Shown: positions 27,859-36,381 of the stretch, in pieces
Layout of the letters: the number at the start of each line of letters is the position of its first letter
Position numbering within the stretch: the first letter of the stretch is position 1
DNA from: an uncultured Alistipes sp.
Lineage (GTDB): Bacteria > Bacteroidota > Bacteroidia > Bacteroidales > Rikenellaceae
Length of the DNA stretch: 61,520 nucleotides
NCBI GenBank assembly: GCA_900546005.1
Contig: URBJ01000001.1
Coordinates: forward strand, 1-61,520
Direction: 5' to 3'
Notes under the pieces: model-generated
Databases searched by the model: none
What the model saw: only the letters and a program-made list of their open reading frames with translations
Told to the model about the DNA's origin: nothing
Translations under genes and position numbers: made by a program

Positions 27859-27981
27859 TCTTTATGCCCTCCCTATTTTTCGTTCCTCATTAATATTCGT
27901 ATTCGTTTTTTTCACTTTTCGTCGCATCTTTCCGTGCGATTCGACAAGCAAATCGCATCCGGCCCAACACCCCGAAAAAAA

Positions 27982-28860
27982 TTAAAAATATTCAACCGAA
28001 CTGCCGACAATCGCCGACAACAACCGATTGCCCAAACCACTCGCTCCGATACGGAACCGTTCGGGACTCAACCACTCCTCACCCAAAACCTGTTCGGCGA
28101 TCGTATAATACAGCAGAGCATCCTCTGCCGTAGAGATTCCTCCAGCGGCTTTGAAGCCAACCTGTCGGCCTGTTTTTTCCGCAAACGTCCGAATCGCCCG
28201 ACACATCACAACAGCCGCTTCGGGAGTTGCCGCCACGGCCGCTTTTCCCGTCGAGGTTTTAATGAAATCGGCCCCTGCCAACATCGCAATCACCGAAGCC
28301 CGATGAATGGCCTCCGGTGCGGCCAGGATTCCCGACTCGAGAATCACCTTCAGTACGATATCGTCGCCGATTTCGTTCCGCAGCATCTCGATCTCATTTC
28401 CCATCAGATCGTACTCGCCATTGAGAAACTCGCCGATACTGATAACCACATCCACCTCATCCGCTCCGTTTTCGACCGCCATCGCCGTTTCGAGCATCTT
28501 TACCTCCAAATAGGTCTGGGAAGAGGGGAAACCGCCACACACACTCGTAATGGACATTCCCGAATCGCCGATAGCCATACCTGCCGTTTCGACAAAAACG
28601 GGGTAGACACACACCGAAGCGACATTAGGCACCTCGGGATAGTGGTTCGGGAGTTCAACGGCCCGGGTTACAAAACGATCGATCCGATCCTTCGAATCCG
28701 TACTGTTCAAAGAGGTCAGATCGATAGCCCCGAAACAACGTTTATAGACCTTCTCGTTGCGGTTTTTCGGCAAGGCACGACGCACAGCAGCGAGGGTCTC
28801 TTCTATCTCTGCGGGCGAGACGCCTGTTCCGAATTTTTTCAGGTTGCTGCTGTATTCCAT
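27982..28860 (-). CDS. deoC: Deoxyribose-phosphate aldolase
   Basis: 292 residues, a class I aldolase that splits 2-deoxyribose 5-phosphate to glyceraldehyde 3-phosphate and acetaldehyde. The Schiff-base lysine lies in AGADFIKTSTGKA, the second lysine in VGFKAAGGIST, and the Asp of the proton relay in ENGADEVDVVI. The longer form (about 290 residues) carries an N-terminal helical extension compared with 220-260-residue bacterial types. It works in the cytosol in deoxynucleoside salvage; punA at 43.9 kb belongs to the same pathway but is not linked. It has its own promoter 35 bp upstream. Confidence 0.93.
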   Translation of the reverse strand: MEYSSNLKKFGTGVSPAEIEETLAAVRRALPKNRNEKVYKRCFGAIDLTSLNSTDSKDRIDRFVTRAVELPNHYPEVPNVASVCVYPVFVETAGMAIGDSGMSITSVCGGFPSSQTYLEVKMLETAMAVENGADEVDVVISIGEFLNGEYDLMGNEIEMLRNEIGDDIVLKVILESGILAAPEAIHRASVIAMLAGADFIKTSTGKAAVAATPEAAVVMCRAIRTFAEKTGRQVGFKAAGGISTAEDALLYYTIAEQVLGEEWLSPERFRIGASGLGNRLLSAIVGSSVEYF

Positions 28861-28895
28861 GACTCCGATCTATTGATTCGATCCGTTACTTCTTG

Positions 28896-28926
28896 CAAAG
28901 ATAATAAATTATGCGGAAAGATCGAA
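28896..28926 (-). promoter_or_regulatory. Promoter of deoC
   Basis: On the minus strand TTCG (28926-28923) and TATCTTTG (28903-28896) are separated by 19 bp. The -7 element is a full match and the -33 element a two-base variant. Confidence 0.55.
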
Positions 28927-29030
28927 CAGATACAAGAAAGAAGGAGCCTGATGTCGACGCTTAATCCACGCAAAGGGTCCTGTTGTTATTTGTACGTTTG
29001 ACAAAAACTCGTTTCGCATTCCATAAAAAA

Positions 29031-29051
29031 ACGAGTCCGATCGGGACTCGT
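29031..29051 (-). terminator. Terminator of the sigma/anti-sigma/barrel operon
   Basis: ACGAGTCC (29031-29038) pairs with GGACTCGT (29044-29051), with a 5-nt loop. The A7 run just to its left gives a U-run on the minus strand. It is 60 bp past the stop of the barrel gene. Confidence 0.75.
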
Positions 29052-29110
29052 CGTATGGTTTCTCACATCGGGCTATGCCTCACAACGTGAGACCGTCCTT
29101 TATCGCTCCT

Positions 29111-29956
29111 CTACAACAGGAAGGTCAAACCGATATTGATCTGTTGCACCCGAGGGCCTCTTCCATTTTTGAACAACGTCGAGCGATAGTAGACGGCCGA
29201 CAACGCAAAGTGGTTGTACCCGATATTGATCGTATAACCGTAATGAAAGTTCCGGAGACCGAAACTATCGTGTTTCTTGAACTTGCCGCTCAACCGGGGA
29301 TCCGAAGCCTTAATCTTTGTGTGGGCTCCGATACGCCATCCGCCGACCATACCCGCATTAACGAAAAAGTTGTTGTTACGTCCCATCTGCACCTCCACCA
29401 ACAACGGGACGTTCAGATAACAGGTATAGAGTTTCGACTTCTCCAACCGGATGTTCTGTGCCTGATACTGATAATCCGGAACCGTCACCCCATTCTCGAC
29501 CTTCAACGCCATATTCTCTTCGAACCGGAAATTATTGAACTCGACTCCCAAACCGGTAACCAACCCGACGTGTTTGCTCTTCAACAGCGTATAATCGATC
29601 GGATTGAGCGTAACACCGATCGACTTGGCACTCTGGGAGAGAAACTCGGCTCCGGCCGGAAGATTCATGTGGGTCAGATTGGTGATCAGTCCGCTGTAAT
29701 GGATCCCGATTCCTGCCCAATGTCCGTCGTTCCACAGCAACCGATTGTGGCGTTGCTCTCCTTCGTCCGTTTTCGAGATGTTTTTTATCGCAATCGTCAG
29801 CCGGCTCCGTTTCTCTCCGGCTTTCTGCGAAATCGACGCGGCTCTCTGCTGAATGGACATTTCGTTGTCACCCCGATGCGCAGTATCCTCTATCTGTCCG
29901 TATACACTACACACCAACAAGGAAAACAACACCCCTAAAAAACTCTTTTTTATCAT
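29111..29956 (-). CDS. PorT-like outer-membrane beta-barrel protein
   Basis: 281 residues with a signal peptide (MIKKSFLGVLFSLLVCSVYG, cleaved before Q). The mature part is rich in alternating hydrophobic/polar strands and glycine turns (GHWAGIGIHYSGLI, KHVGLVTGLGVEFNNF, LYTCYLNVPLLVEVQMG, NFFVNAGMVGGWRIG) and ends in aromatic-leucine strands (QQINIGLTFLL), as in Bacteroidota outer-membrane barrels. It lies 23 bp behind the anti-sigma gene, so it is probably the operon's effector or envelope sensor. No ligand can be predicted. Confidence 0.8.
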   Translation of the reverse strand: MIKKSFLGVLFSLLVCSVYGQIEDTAHRGDNEMSIQQRAASISQKAGEKRSRLTIAIKNISKTDEGEQRHNRLLWNDGHWAGIGIHYSGLITNLTHMNLPAGAEFLSQSAKSIGVTLNPIDYTLLKSKHVGLVTGLGVEFNNFRFEENMALKVENGVTVPDYQYQAQNIRLEKSKLYTCYLNVPLLVEVQMGRNNNFFVNAGMVGGWRIGAHTKIKASDPRLSGKFKKHDSFGLRNFHYGYTINIGYNHFALSAVYYRSTLFKNGRGPRVQQINIGLTFLL

Positions 29957-29979
29957 CGATTCATCTTTTTCCCCAAGCG

Positions 29980-30858
29980 TTATTCAATCCGGTTTCCTAT
30001 CCGGATAAACGATGCAATCTCTATTCCACGTTCATCCTCCGTACTATATCTTTTGATCGGCAACAGATCATCGAGCGGAGCCAACAGCGAGGACAAAATA
30101 CGCAGCGCCTCCTTGGTTCCGTCAGTCAAACCCTCCTCCGTATCGTCATATTCAGAAAAATCGTCGACACTTGCCACAGGCAGCGTCACCGGCTCCAGAA
30201 CAATATCCGCACTCGGTGCAATCGGATCGGGAAGCGCACGGGAGTCGGCAAACAACGGCTCCAATACGACCTGACTCATCGGATCCTCATCGGCAGGCTT
30301 TTCCGTTTGGGTATCGATCTTGTCCTCCCAAACAGCCGATCTCTTCTCCGCTCCGACATGTCTATCCACCGAGGAGACCACCCTCTCCGGGGCAGGAACG
30401 ACATACGGCACGGCACGTTCCGCATCTGCATGCTCGGCTGCTGCAGAGGATTCATCTTCGGTCACCGCAGCTACGGATTTTGCCGTTTCCTGATAGACCT
30501 CCTCGATCTGTTCGGCCAACTGCCGTTCGCCATACTCGATCGAATCGTCTATCTTACCAATACCACCAAACAGTCCAAACAGACCGATTACGACGGATGC
30601 AGCGGCCGCTCCACCCAGAAACGAACCGACCTGACGCCACCGCAAGTTTCTCTTCATGCCGCGTTTGAGCATCTCCTTGTGCGGAAATTCCACCCGATCG
30701 ACCGGCAAAACCGGCATGCCCTGCGCCAACGAGTGAACCTCTTGTGCTACATCGGGCCGACTCTTCAGGAAGGATTCGAATGCCTTCCGCTTTTCGTCCG
30801 ACAGGTTACCCTCAAGGTAATCCAGAGCCAGCTCTTCGTAATGATCCCAATCGTACAT
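29980..30858 (-). CDS. Probable membrane anti-sigma factor
   Basis: 292 residues from ATG 30858, which overlaps the sigma factor's stop codon by one base (TGATG), implying translational coupling. The N-terminal 75 residues form a short helical domain (YEELALDYLEGNLSDEKRKAFESFLKSRPDVAQEV) typical of Bacteroidota anti-sigma proteins but without a zinc HxxxCxxC motif. One transmembrane span (about 77-100, glycine/alanine-rich) is followed by an acidic, low-complexity periplasmic region of about 190 residues. Assignment rests on position and layout, since the family is weakly conserved. It should hold the ECF sigma factor at the membrane. Confidence 0.75.
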   Translation of the reverse strand: MYDWDHYEELALDYLEGNLSDEKRKAFESFLKSRPDVAQEVHSLAQGMPVLPVDRVEFPHKEMLKRGMKRNLRWRQVGSFLGGAAAASVVIGLFGLFGGIGKIDDSIEYGERQLAEQIEEVYQETAKSVAAVTEDESSAAAEHADAERAVPYVVPAPERVVSSVDRHVGAEKRSAVWEDKIDTQTEKPADEDPMSQVVLEPLFADSRALPDPIAPSADIVLEPVTLPVASVDDFSEYDDTEEGLTDGTKEALRILSSLLAPLDDLLPIKRYSTEDERGIEIASFIRIGNRIE

Positions 30859-31346
30859 CACAATATGTCGTTTATATCTCCTATATACTTTTTCAACGCT
30901 ACCCGCGCCCGAAAAATGTAGACCTTCACCTGCGATTCGCTCAAAGCGGTCATTTCTGCCATCTCGCGATAGCTGTAACCCTCGTAGTCCCGCAACATAA
31001 TCAAAGCCTTCTGAATCGGAGGCAAACGATCCAGATAGCGTTCGATGGTCTCGGACAGATTGTTGAACTCTCCTCGCTGCGGACTCTTCCGGTTCACCAA
31101 CATCTGCTCCCCGCCGACATACCGCCGCCGCATACGGATCTGATCAACCATCAACCGGTAGGCTATCGTGAAAAGATAACCCTTCTCCTTGCCGCTGATT
31201 ACGGCCTCACGATTCTCCCACAACCTCAGAAAACTCTCCTGAACGACATCCTTGGCCTGCTCCTCATCGCGCAAAGACTTAAGGACAAACCGGTATAAGT
31301 TGTCGGAATACAGGTCGACGCATCTATCATACTCTGAGATTGTCAT
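30858..31346 (-). CDS. ECF-type RNA polymerase sigma factor
   Basis: 162 residues with sigma region 2 (LYRFVLKSLRDEEQAKDVVQESFLRLWENRE, then KGYLFTIAYRLMVDQIRMRR) and region 4 (LPPIQKALIMLRDYEGYSYREMAEMTALSESQVKVYIFRARVALKKYI). This is the extracytoplasmic-function size and layout. It is first in an operon with its putative anti-sigma factor and an outer-membrane barrel, so the regulon probably concerns the envelope. No SusC/TonB receptor or FecR-type anti-sigma is present, which sets it apart from the nutrient-uptake sigma systems of the phylum. Confidence 0.92.
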   Translation of the reverse strand: MTISEYDRCVDLYSDNLYRFVLKSLRDEEQAKDVVQESFLRLWENREAVISGKEKGYLFTIAYRLMVDQIRMRRRYVGGEQMLVNRKSPQRGEFNNLSETIERYLDRLPPIQKALIMLRDYEGYSYREMAEMTALSESQVKVYIFRARVALKKYIGDINDIL

Positions 31347-31429
31347 GCAAACACCGGTATTTGACGGTACAACGTATAGTAAAATGGAAAAGTTACATCG
31401 AAAGCCGTTTTTTCGGTATCGATTTTCGA

Positions 31430-32206
31430 TTACAGCCTCTCGATGACGTATTCGATCTCTTTAAACAGGTAGCGACGCACCGATCCGTCGGAGTGTTCCA
31501 CCTCCAGCTCGCCCGAAGGCCATACGCGACGAATCACCCCTTCGAAACGCTCACCGCTTCGGCCATCAAGATAGGTTCTGCGTTCGCCGAGCCCGTAGAG
31601 CCGTTCCATATAATCGTGAGCGAGCGATGACTCCTCTCCCCGCTCCAACATCGCGTAACGATAGCTCAACTTCCGGTAAAACGTCTCGAAAACAGCTCCA
31701 CGATCGAGCGACCCGCCCCGTTCGAGGGCGAGCGAGGTCGGGTTGGGGAGCGACGGATCGAACTCCGTCTGATTTACATTGATTCCGATCCCCACGATCG
31801 AACGGGCGATATATCCGTTCGAGAGATCGTTTTCGATCAACATGCCTACGGCCTTCCGGTCTCCGGCATAGATGTCGTTGGGCCACTTGATTCGGGCAGG
31901 GACTCCACATGCCTCCAACGTATCGGCCACGGCCAAAGCCACGGATTGCAACAACCGGAACTGCCGTTCAGCCGGAAGAAAACCGGGACACAAAATGACC
32001 GAAAAGGTCAAATTTGCACCCGTTTCACTACTCCATCGATTGCCTTTTTGGCCCCTACCCTGACTCTGCCGTTCGACCAGAATCACATCACCCGCATCAT
32101 ATTGCGGATTCTGAGCCTCATCATTGGTCGATGTCAGCTCTTCGAAATAGTAAAAGCCAAAACCCGCAGCAGCTGCAAAATGTTCCAGTCGTTGCTTCAA
32201 ATCCAT
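31430..32206 (-). CDS. birA: Biotin--[acetyl-CoA-carboxylase] ligase
   Basis: 258 residues, the catalytic and C-terminal domains only; there is no N-terminal DNA-binding helix-turn-helix, so this is the non-regulatory (class I) type. The biotin/ATP-binding loop reads QSQGRGQKGNRWSS (normally GRGRRGRxW), followed by KWPNDIYAGDRKAVGMLIEN with the catalytic Lys and IVGIGINVNQ. The C-terminal SH3-like barrel follows (RFEGVIRRVWPSGELEV). It charges biotin carboxyl carrier proteins in the cytosol. It lies 33 bp behind dapD on the same strand, so it is probably co-transcribed. Confidence 0.92.
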   Translation of the reverse strand: MDLKQRLEHFAAAAGFGFYYFEELTSTNDEAQNPQYDAGDVILVERQSQGRGQKGNRWSSETGANLTFSVILCPGFLPAERQFRLLQSVALAVADTLEACGVPARIKWPNDIYAGDRKAVGMLIENDLSNGYIARSIVGIGINVNQTEFDPSLPNPTSLALERGGSLDRGAVFETFYRKLSYRYAMLERGEESSLAHDYMERLYGLGERRTYLDGRSGERFEGVIRRVWPSGELEVEHSDGSVRRYLFKEIEYVIERL

Positions 32207-32239
32207 CTCAACCTCGTGAATGATTGGACCCTCAATCGC

Positions 32240-33061
32240 TTATACGGAGACTCCGAAATCTCTCAGAGCCTGATTCAACGCCGTTTTACGATCGGTCGAC
32301 TCCTTTCTTTGTCCGATGATCAGGGCACAGGAGACGTGGTACTCTCCGGCCGGATACTGCCTCGTATAGGATCCGGGAATAACGACCGAACGCGGCGGTA
32401 CGTAGCCTTTATAGTAAACCGGTTCCGGACCGGTCACGTCGATAATCTTGGTCGATCCCGTGAGCACTACATTCGCTCCGAGCACAGCCTCATGACAGAC
32501 GTGCGCTCCTTCGACAACGATACACCGGCTGCCGATGAAGCAGTGGTCCTCGATGATCACCGGTGCCGCCTGAATCGGCTCCAGAACTCCACCGATACCG
32601 ACACCACCACTGAGGTGCACCCCTTTACCGATCTGGGCACACGAACCGACCGTCGCCCACGTGTCGATCATCGTACCCTCACCGACATAGGCCCCAATAT
32701 TGACGTACGAAGGCATCATAACCACTCCCGGGGCCAAATAAGCTCCGTAACGGGCCGCAGCATGCGGCACAACACGTACCCCGAGGTCCTTATATTCGGT
32801 TTTCAGTTTCAGTTTATCGTAGAACTCCATCGGTCCCGCTTCGGATACTTCGAGCTGCTGGATCGGGAAATAGAGAATCACGGCCTTTTTCACCCACTCG
32901 TTCACTTGCCATGTGCCATCGGCCAGCGGTTCTGCCGTACGGATTTTCCCTTTATCGAGCCATTCGATCACCTGTCGAATACTCTGTTTGACCCGCTCTT
33001 CCTTCAACAGATCCCGGTTTTCCCAAGCCTGTTCGATAATCTCCTTTACCTCTTGATACAT
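32240..33061 (-). CDS. dapD: 2,3,4,5-tetrahydropyridine-2,6-dicarboxylate N-succinyltransferase
   Basis: 273 residues. An N-terminal helical domain is followed by a left-handed beta-helix of hexapeptide repeats (VVMMPSYVNIGAYVGEGTMIDTWATVG, then QIGKGVHLSGGVGIGGVLEP, then IIEDHCFIGSRCIVVEGAHV). It succinylates tetrahydrodipicolinate with succinyl-CoA, a step of lysine and meso-diaminopimelate synthesis for peptidoglycan. The asd gene of the same pathway lies 4 kb away in its own unit. It has a promoter 27 bp upstream that diverges from that of the prolyl oligopeptidase gene. Confidence 0.95.
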   Translation of the reverse strand: MYQEVKEIIEQAWENRDLLKEERVKQSIRQVIEWLDKGKIRTAEPLADGTWQVNEWVKKAVILYFPIQQLEVSEAGPMEFYDKLKLKTEYKDLGVRVVPHAAARYGAYLAPGVVMMPSYVNIGAYVGEGTMIDTWATVGSCAQIGKGVHLSGGVGIGGVLEPIQAAPVIIEDHCFIGSRCIVVEGAHVCHEAVLGANVVLTGSTKIIDVTGPEPVYYKGYVPPRSVVIPGSYTRQYPAGEYHVSCALIIGQRKESTDRKTALNQALRDFGVSV

Positions 33062-33087
33062 CTCTAACCCTTTTTTAATACTACACG

Positions 33088-33095
33088 CGCAAAGT
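33088..33095 (-). promoter_or_regulatory. -7 element of dapD promoter
   Basis: TAACTTTG on the minus strand fits TAnnTTTG, 27 bp upstream of the dapD ATG. A TTTC at 33121-33118 (22-bp spacer) may be the -33 element. Confidence 0.55.
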
Positions 33096-33130
33096 TATGA
33101 ATTTTTACATGTTTTCCGCGAAACAATCCC

Positions 33131-33138
33131 TACATTTG
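33131..33138 (+). promoter_or_regulatory. -7 element of prolyl oligopeptidase promoter
   Basis: TACATTTG is a full match to the -7 consensus, 53 bp before the ATG at 33191. The -33 region overlaps that of the divergent dapD promoter (33110-33121), so the two promoters may compete for polymerase. Confidence 0.55.
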
Positions 33139-33190
33139 CTTCAGGAGAGAAGAGAATCGTACTTTTCTACCCCACAACACATTTAAATCG

Positions 33191-35260
33191 ATGACATCAC
33201 CAAGAATCAAATATCCATTCAGCCGCCGGTGCGAAACGACCGACAACTATTTCGGAACCGAAGTCGCCGATCCTTACCGCTGGCTTGAAGAGAGTCGTTC
33301 CGACGAAACCCAACAATGGATCGCGGCCCAAAACAAATTGAGCAAAAACTACCTCTCTGCCATTCCATATCGTCCGGCGATCCGCCAACGACTGACCGAG
33401 TTGTGGCACTCACCTCAGTTCGGCATCCCCGAACGGCACGGAGACCGGCTCTTCTTTTTCCATAACGACGGCGGGCACAACCAAAGTATTCTATACTGCC
33501 AGCCCGACGGTGAAGAGGCCCGGATCTTTCTCGATCCGAACACCCTCTCTCCGGATGGAACGGCTGCTCTCACCGGCATCTCCTTCTCCAAAAACGGAAA
33601 GTATATGGCCTACTCACTCGCCGTTTCCGGTTCGGACTGGTCCGAAATACGGATCATGGAGTGTGCCACGGGACGCCTGCTTGCCGACCGCATCCACTGG
33701 GTAAAGTTCTCGTGTGCCGTATGGTGCGGCGAGGGTTTTTATTACAGCGGATTCGATGCTCCGGACACGGGAAAAGAGTATGAAGCGCAATCGCTCGCTC
33801 AGAAGATATTCTACCACCGATTAGGATCGGAACAGAGCGACGACCAGACCGTCTATCACGACCCGGAACACCCGCAACGCTACTTTCAGGCATCGGTCAG
33901 TCACGACGAACAGCATCTTTTTGTCATTGCATCAGAAGGGACTTCGGGCAGTGAGGTTCTCTACCGACGCATTGAAGATGAGACGAAATTTCAGCTGCTC
34001 TTTTCAGGATTCGACTACGACTATACGTTTGTATGTGCCAATCGGGGCGAAGCCCTCTTCCTGACCAACGCACAAGCTCCGAACGGGAAAGTCGTCCGGG
34101 CGATTTTACAGGATAAACCGCAGATTGAACCGTGGCTACCCGAATCGGACAACCGGTTGATTCAGGTGACTTCGGCCGGAGGAGCCTATTTTGTCCACTA
34201 CCTCAAGGACGCCTGCAGCGAAATCATCCGCCTCGACAACGATGGAAATCCTACCAGCCGAGTCGACCTTCCGGGAAACGGTACCGTTTCGGGGTTCGAC
34301 AACGACGGCAACGACGATATTTTTTACTCCTACACCTCCTTCATCGATCCGGTTTCGATCTACCGTTACGATCTCCGAAACGGAAAATCTTCGCTGTACC
34401 GCTCTCCGGAAAAACAGTTCGATCCGGCCTCTTTTGTAGTCGAACGGCACCGGACCCAAAGCAAAGACGGAACTTCGATTCCGTTTTTCGTTGTCCGGCA
34501 TCGGAACAGCCGCCCCGACGGAGATCGCCCGACCTACCTCTACGGATACGGCGGATTCGACATCAGCCTGACCCCTACCTTCTCCCCCTTGGCCATCGCA
34601 TGGATGGAACAGGGTGGCCTATATGTGGTCGCCAATCTGCGGGGCGGAGGGGAGTTCGGAGAGCAGTGGCACCGGGCCGGAATGAAAGCCCGGAAACAGA
34701 ACGTTTTCGATGACTTTATCGCCGTTGCCCAACAGCTGATCGACAGCGGATACACCTCGCCCCGAAAACTGGCCATAGCGGGCGGATCGAACGGAGGCCT
34801 GCTGGTCGGAGCCTGCATGACCCAGCGTCCCGACCTCTTCGCCGTCGCTCTCCCTGCCGTAGGCGTTATGGATATGCTGCGCTACCAATACTTTACCGTC
34901 GGCTGGGGATGGTGCGTCGAATACGGCAACAGCGAACTTCCCGAAGAGTTCGCATGGCTGTATGCCTATTCTCCGCTGCACAACATCCGTCCCGGTGGCG
35001 ACTATCCGGCCACACTGATTACGACCGCCGATCACGACGACCGCGTCGTACCGGCCCACTCCTTCAAGTTTGCCGCTACGCTTCAGACCGCACAAAAAGG
35101 AGACCGTCCGATCCTGATCCGAATCGACTCCGCTGCCGGACACGGCATGGGAAAACCTCTCTCGAAAAAGATCGAGGAGCAGACCGATCAACTTGCGTTC
35201 CTGTTCGCGAACACCGCAACACCCTACCATCCGATCCATGACGACCCCTCGACTGTCTAA
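33191..35260 (+). CDS. Prolyl oligopeptidase family (S9A) serine peptidase
   Basis: 689 residues, full length. The N-terminal seven-bladed propeller starts with YFGTEVADPYRWLEESRSDETQQWIAAQN. The C-terminal alpha/beta-hydrolase holds the nucleophile in IAGGSNGGLLVGA, the Asp in DHDDRVVPAHS and the His in SAAGHGMGKP. There is no signal peptide, so it is probably cytosolic, cleaving short peptides after proline. Oligopeptidase B preference is less likely because the proline-pocket segment GWGWCVEYGNSE is present. Single gene, converging on the epimerase gene with only 5 bp between their stops. Confidence 0.92.
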   Translation: MTSPRIKYPFSRRCETTDNYFGTEVADPYRWLEESRSDETQQWIAAQNKLSKNYLSAIPYRPAIRQRLTELWHSPQFGIPERHGDRLFFFHNDGGHNQSILYCQPDGEEARIFLDPNTLSPDGTAALTGISFSKNGKYMAYSLAVSGSDWSEIRIMECATGRLLADRIHWVKFSCAVWCGEGFYYSGFDAPDTGKEYEAQSLAQKIFYHRLGSEQSDDQTVYHDPEHPQRYFQASVSHDEQHLFVIASEGTSGSEVLYRRIEDETKFQLLFSGFDYDYTFVCANRGEALFLTNAQAPNGKVVRAILQDKPQIEPWLPESDNRLIQVTSAGGAYFVHYLKDACSEIIRLDNDGNPTSRVDLPGNGTVSGFDNDGNDDIFYSYTSFIDPVSIYRYDLRNGKSSLYRSPEKQFDPASFVVERHRTQSKDGTSIPFFVVRHRNSRPDGDRPTYLYGYGGFDISLTPTFSPLAIAWMEQGGLYVVANLRGGGEFGEQWHRAGMKARKQNVFDDFIAVAQQLIDSGYTSPRKLAIAGGSNGGLLVGACMTQRPDLFAVALPAVGVMDMLRYQYFTVGWGWCVEYGNSELPEEFAWLYAYSPLHNIRPGGDYPATLITTADHDDRVVPAHSFKFAATLQTAQKGDRPILIRIDSAAGHGMGKPLSKKIEEQTDQLAFLFANTATPYHPIHDDPSTV

Positions 35261-35265
35261 AAAGA

Positions 35266-36249
35266 TCACATGATTTCGACCCAGCTCAGTCCGGCAAACG
35301 ACTTCTGATTCGCTTTCCGCACACGGTCGAACTCCTTGATCGTCCGGATCAGTCCCTCTTCGATGGAGAGCGTCGGTTCCCAGCCGAGCCTGTTACGGGC
35401 ATAGCCGATATCGGGAACGACATACGGCACCGAATCGGAACGCAGATTGAGGCATACGATTTTGGACTGGCTGCCGGTCAAATGTACCACATCTTCGGCC
35501 AAAGCATCGACCCGAATCGACTCGACACTGCCAATGTTGACCGGTTTTGCGACATCCCCTCCGGAGTCCATCAGCCGGATCAAGGCATCGATCGCATCAT
35601 CGATATAGAGGAAACTGCGCATCTGGGCCGCATTGCCCCGAATAACCAACGGCTCGTTATCGAATGCACTCCGAATGAATCCCGAAAGCAGCCGGCCGTC
35701 GTTCAACGGCATACCCGGCCCATAGATATGGAACAGACGGGCAATCCGCACATCGACGCCATACTGATTCCGATAGGCCGTACAGATTGTCTCTGCAGCC
35801 CGTTTTCCTTCGGCATACGAACTCCCCTCGCCTACCGTATCCACACTCCCCTGATACTCTTCCGATACCGGATAACGGCACATCTTTCCATACACCTCAG
35901 CCGAGGAGGCCTGTATCACTCGAGCTTGCATCCGTTTGGCCAACTCCAAAATGTTGATCGTTCCGATCAGCGACGTTTTGAGCGTCATCACCGGATCACG
36001 CAGGTAGCTACCCGGAGCCGACGGACACGCCAAATTATAGATACAATCGACCTCCTCGAAGTAGGGAAACGTTATGTCGTGCCGCAGCAGTGTGAACAAC
36101 GGATTGTGCAGCAAATGGTCCACATTCTGGCGGGTGCTGGTGCAAAAGTTATCCAGCACGATCACCTCGTTTCCTTCGGCGAGCAGACGTTCGCACAGGT
36201 GACTGCCGATAAATCCGGCCCCACCGGTAACCAATATTTTTTTTCTCAT
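35266..36249 (-). CDS. NAD-dependent sugar epimerase/decarboxylase, UXS-like
   Basis: 327 residues, an extended short-chain dehydrogenase. The Rossmann motif is VTGGAGFIGSHL, and the catalytic set appears as ASSAEVYG (Ser/Thr) and SSYAEGKRAAE (Tyr-x-x-x-Lys). The segment ACPSAPGSYLRDPVMTLKTSLIGTINILELAKR is typical of UDP-glucuronate decarboxylase (UXS), which makes UDP-xylose. UXS normally has RSCYDEGKR and RIFNTYGP, and here these read SSYAEGKR and RLFHIYGPG. The product could therefore be a related 4-epimerase or 4-keto sugar. It provides a nucleotide sugar for surface glycan in the cytosol. Single gene. Confidence 0.8.
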   Translation of the reverse strand: MRKKILVTGGAGFIGSHLCERLLAEGNEVIVLDNFCTSTRQNVDHLLHNPLFTLLRHDITFPYFEEVDCIYNLACPSAPGSYLRDPVMTLKTSLIGTINILELAKRMQARVIQASSAEVYGKMCRYPVSEEYQGSVDTVGEGSSYAEGKRAAETICTAYRNQYGVDVRIARLFHIYGPGMPLNDGRLLSGFIRSAFDNEPLVIRGNAAQMRSFLYIDDAIDALIRLMDSGGDVAKPVNIGSVESIRVDALAEDVVHLTGSQSKIVCLNLRSDSVPYVVPDIGYARNRLGWEPTLSIEEGLIRTIKEFDRVRKANQKSFAGLSWVEIM

Positions 36250-36311
36250 CTTTGCGTAGGTTTTACCGCTATCCTACGCAAGAACTGTTCCACACAGGAG
36301 ATTGTAAACAG

Positions 36312-36348
36312 CGAGGCGGAATGAGCCTCGATCACTCATTCCGCCTCG
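36312..36348 (-). terminator. Terminator of asd
   Basis: A perfect 14-bp stem (36312-36325 with 36335-36348, CGAGGCGGAATGAG arms) with a 9-nt loop, 33 bp past the asd stop. The downstream U-run on the minus strand is weak. Confidence 0.65.
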
Positions 36349-36381
36349 TCCGATATATCATCTGTTCCTTATCGGTTCCGA

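Noticed and set aside
27148..29001. 617-codon plus-strand frame spanning two genes
   Set aside because: It runs antisense through both gltA and deoC and across their intergenic gap, so it is an artefact of composition.
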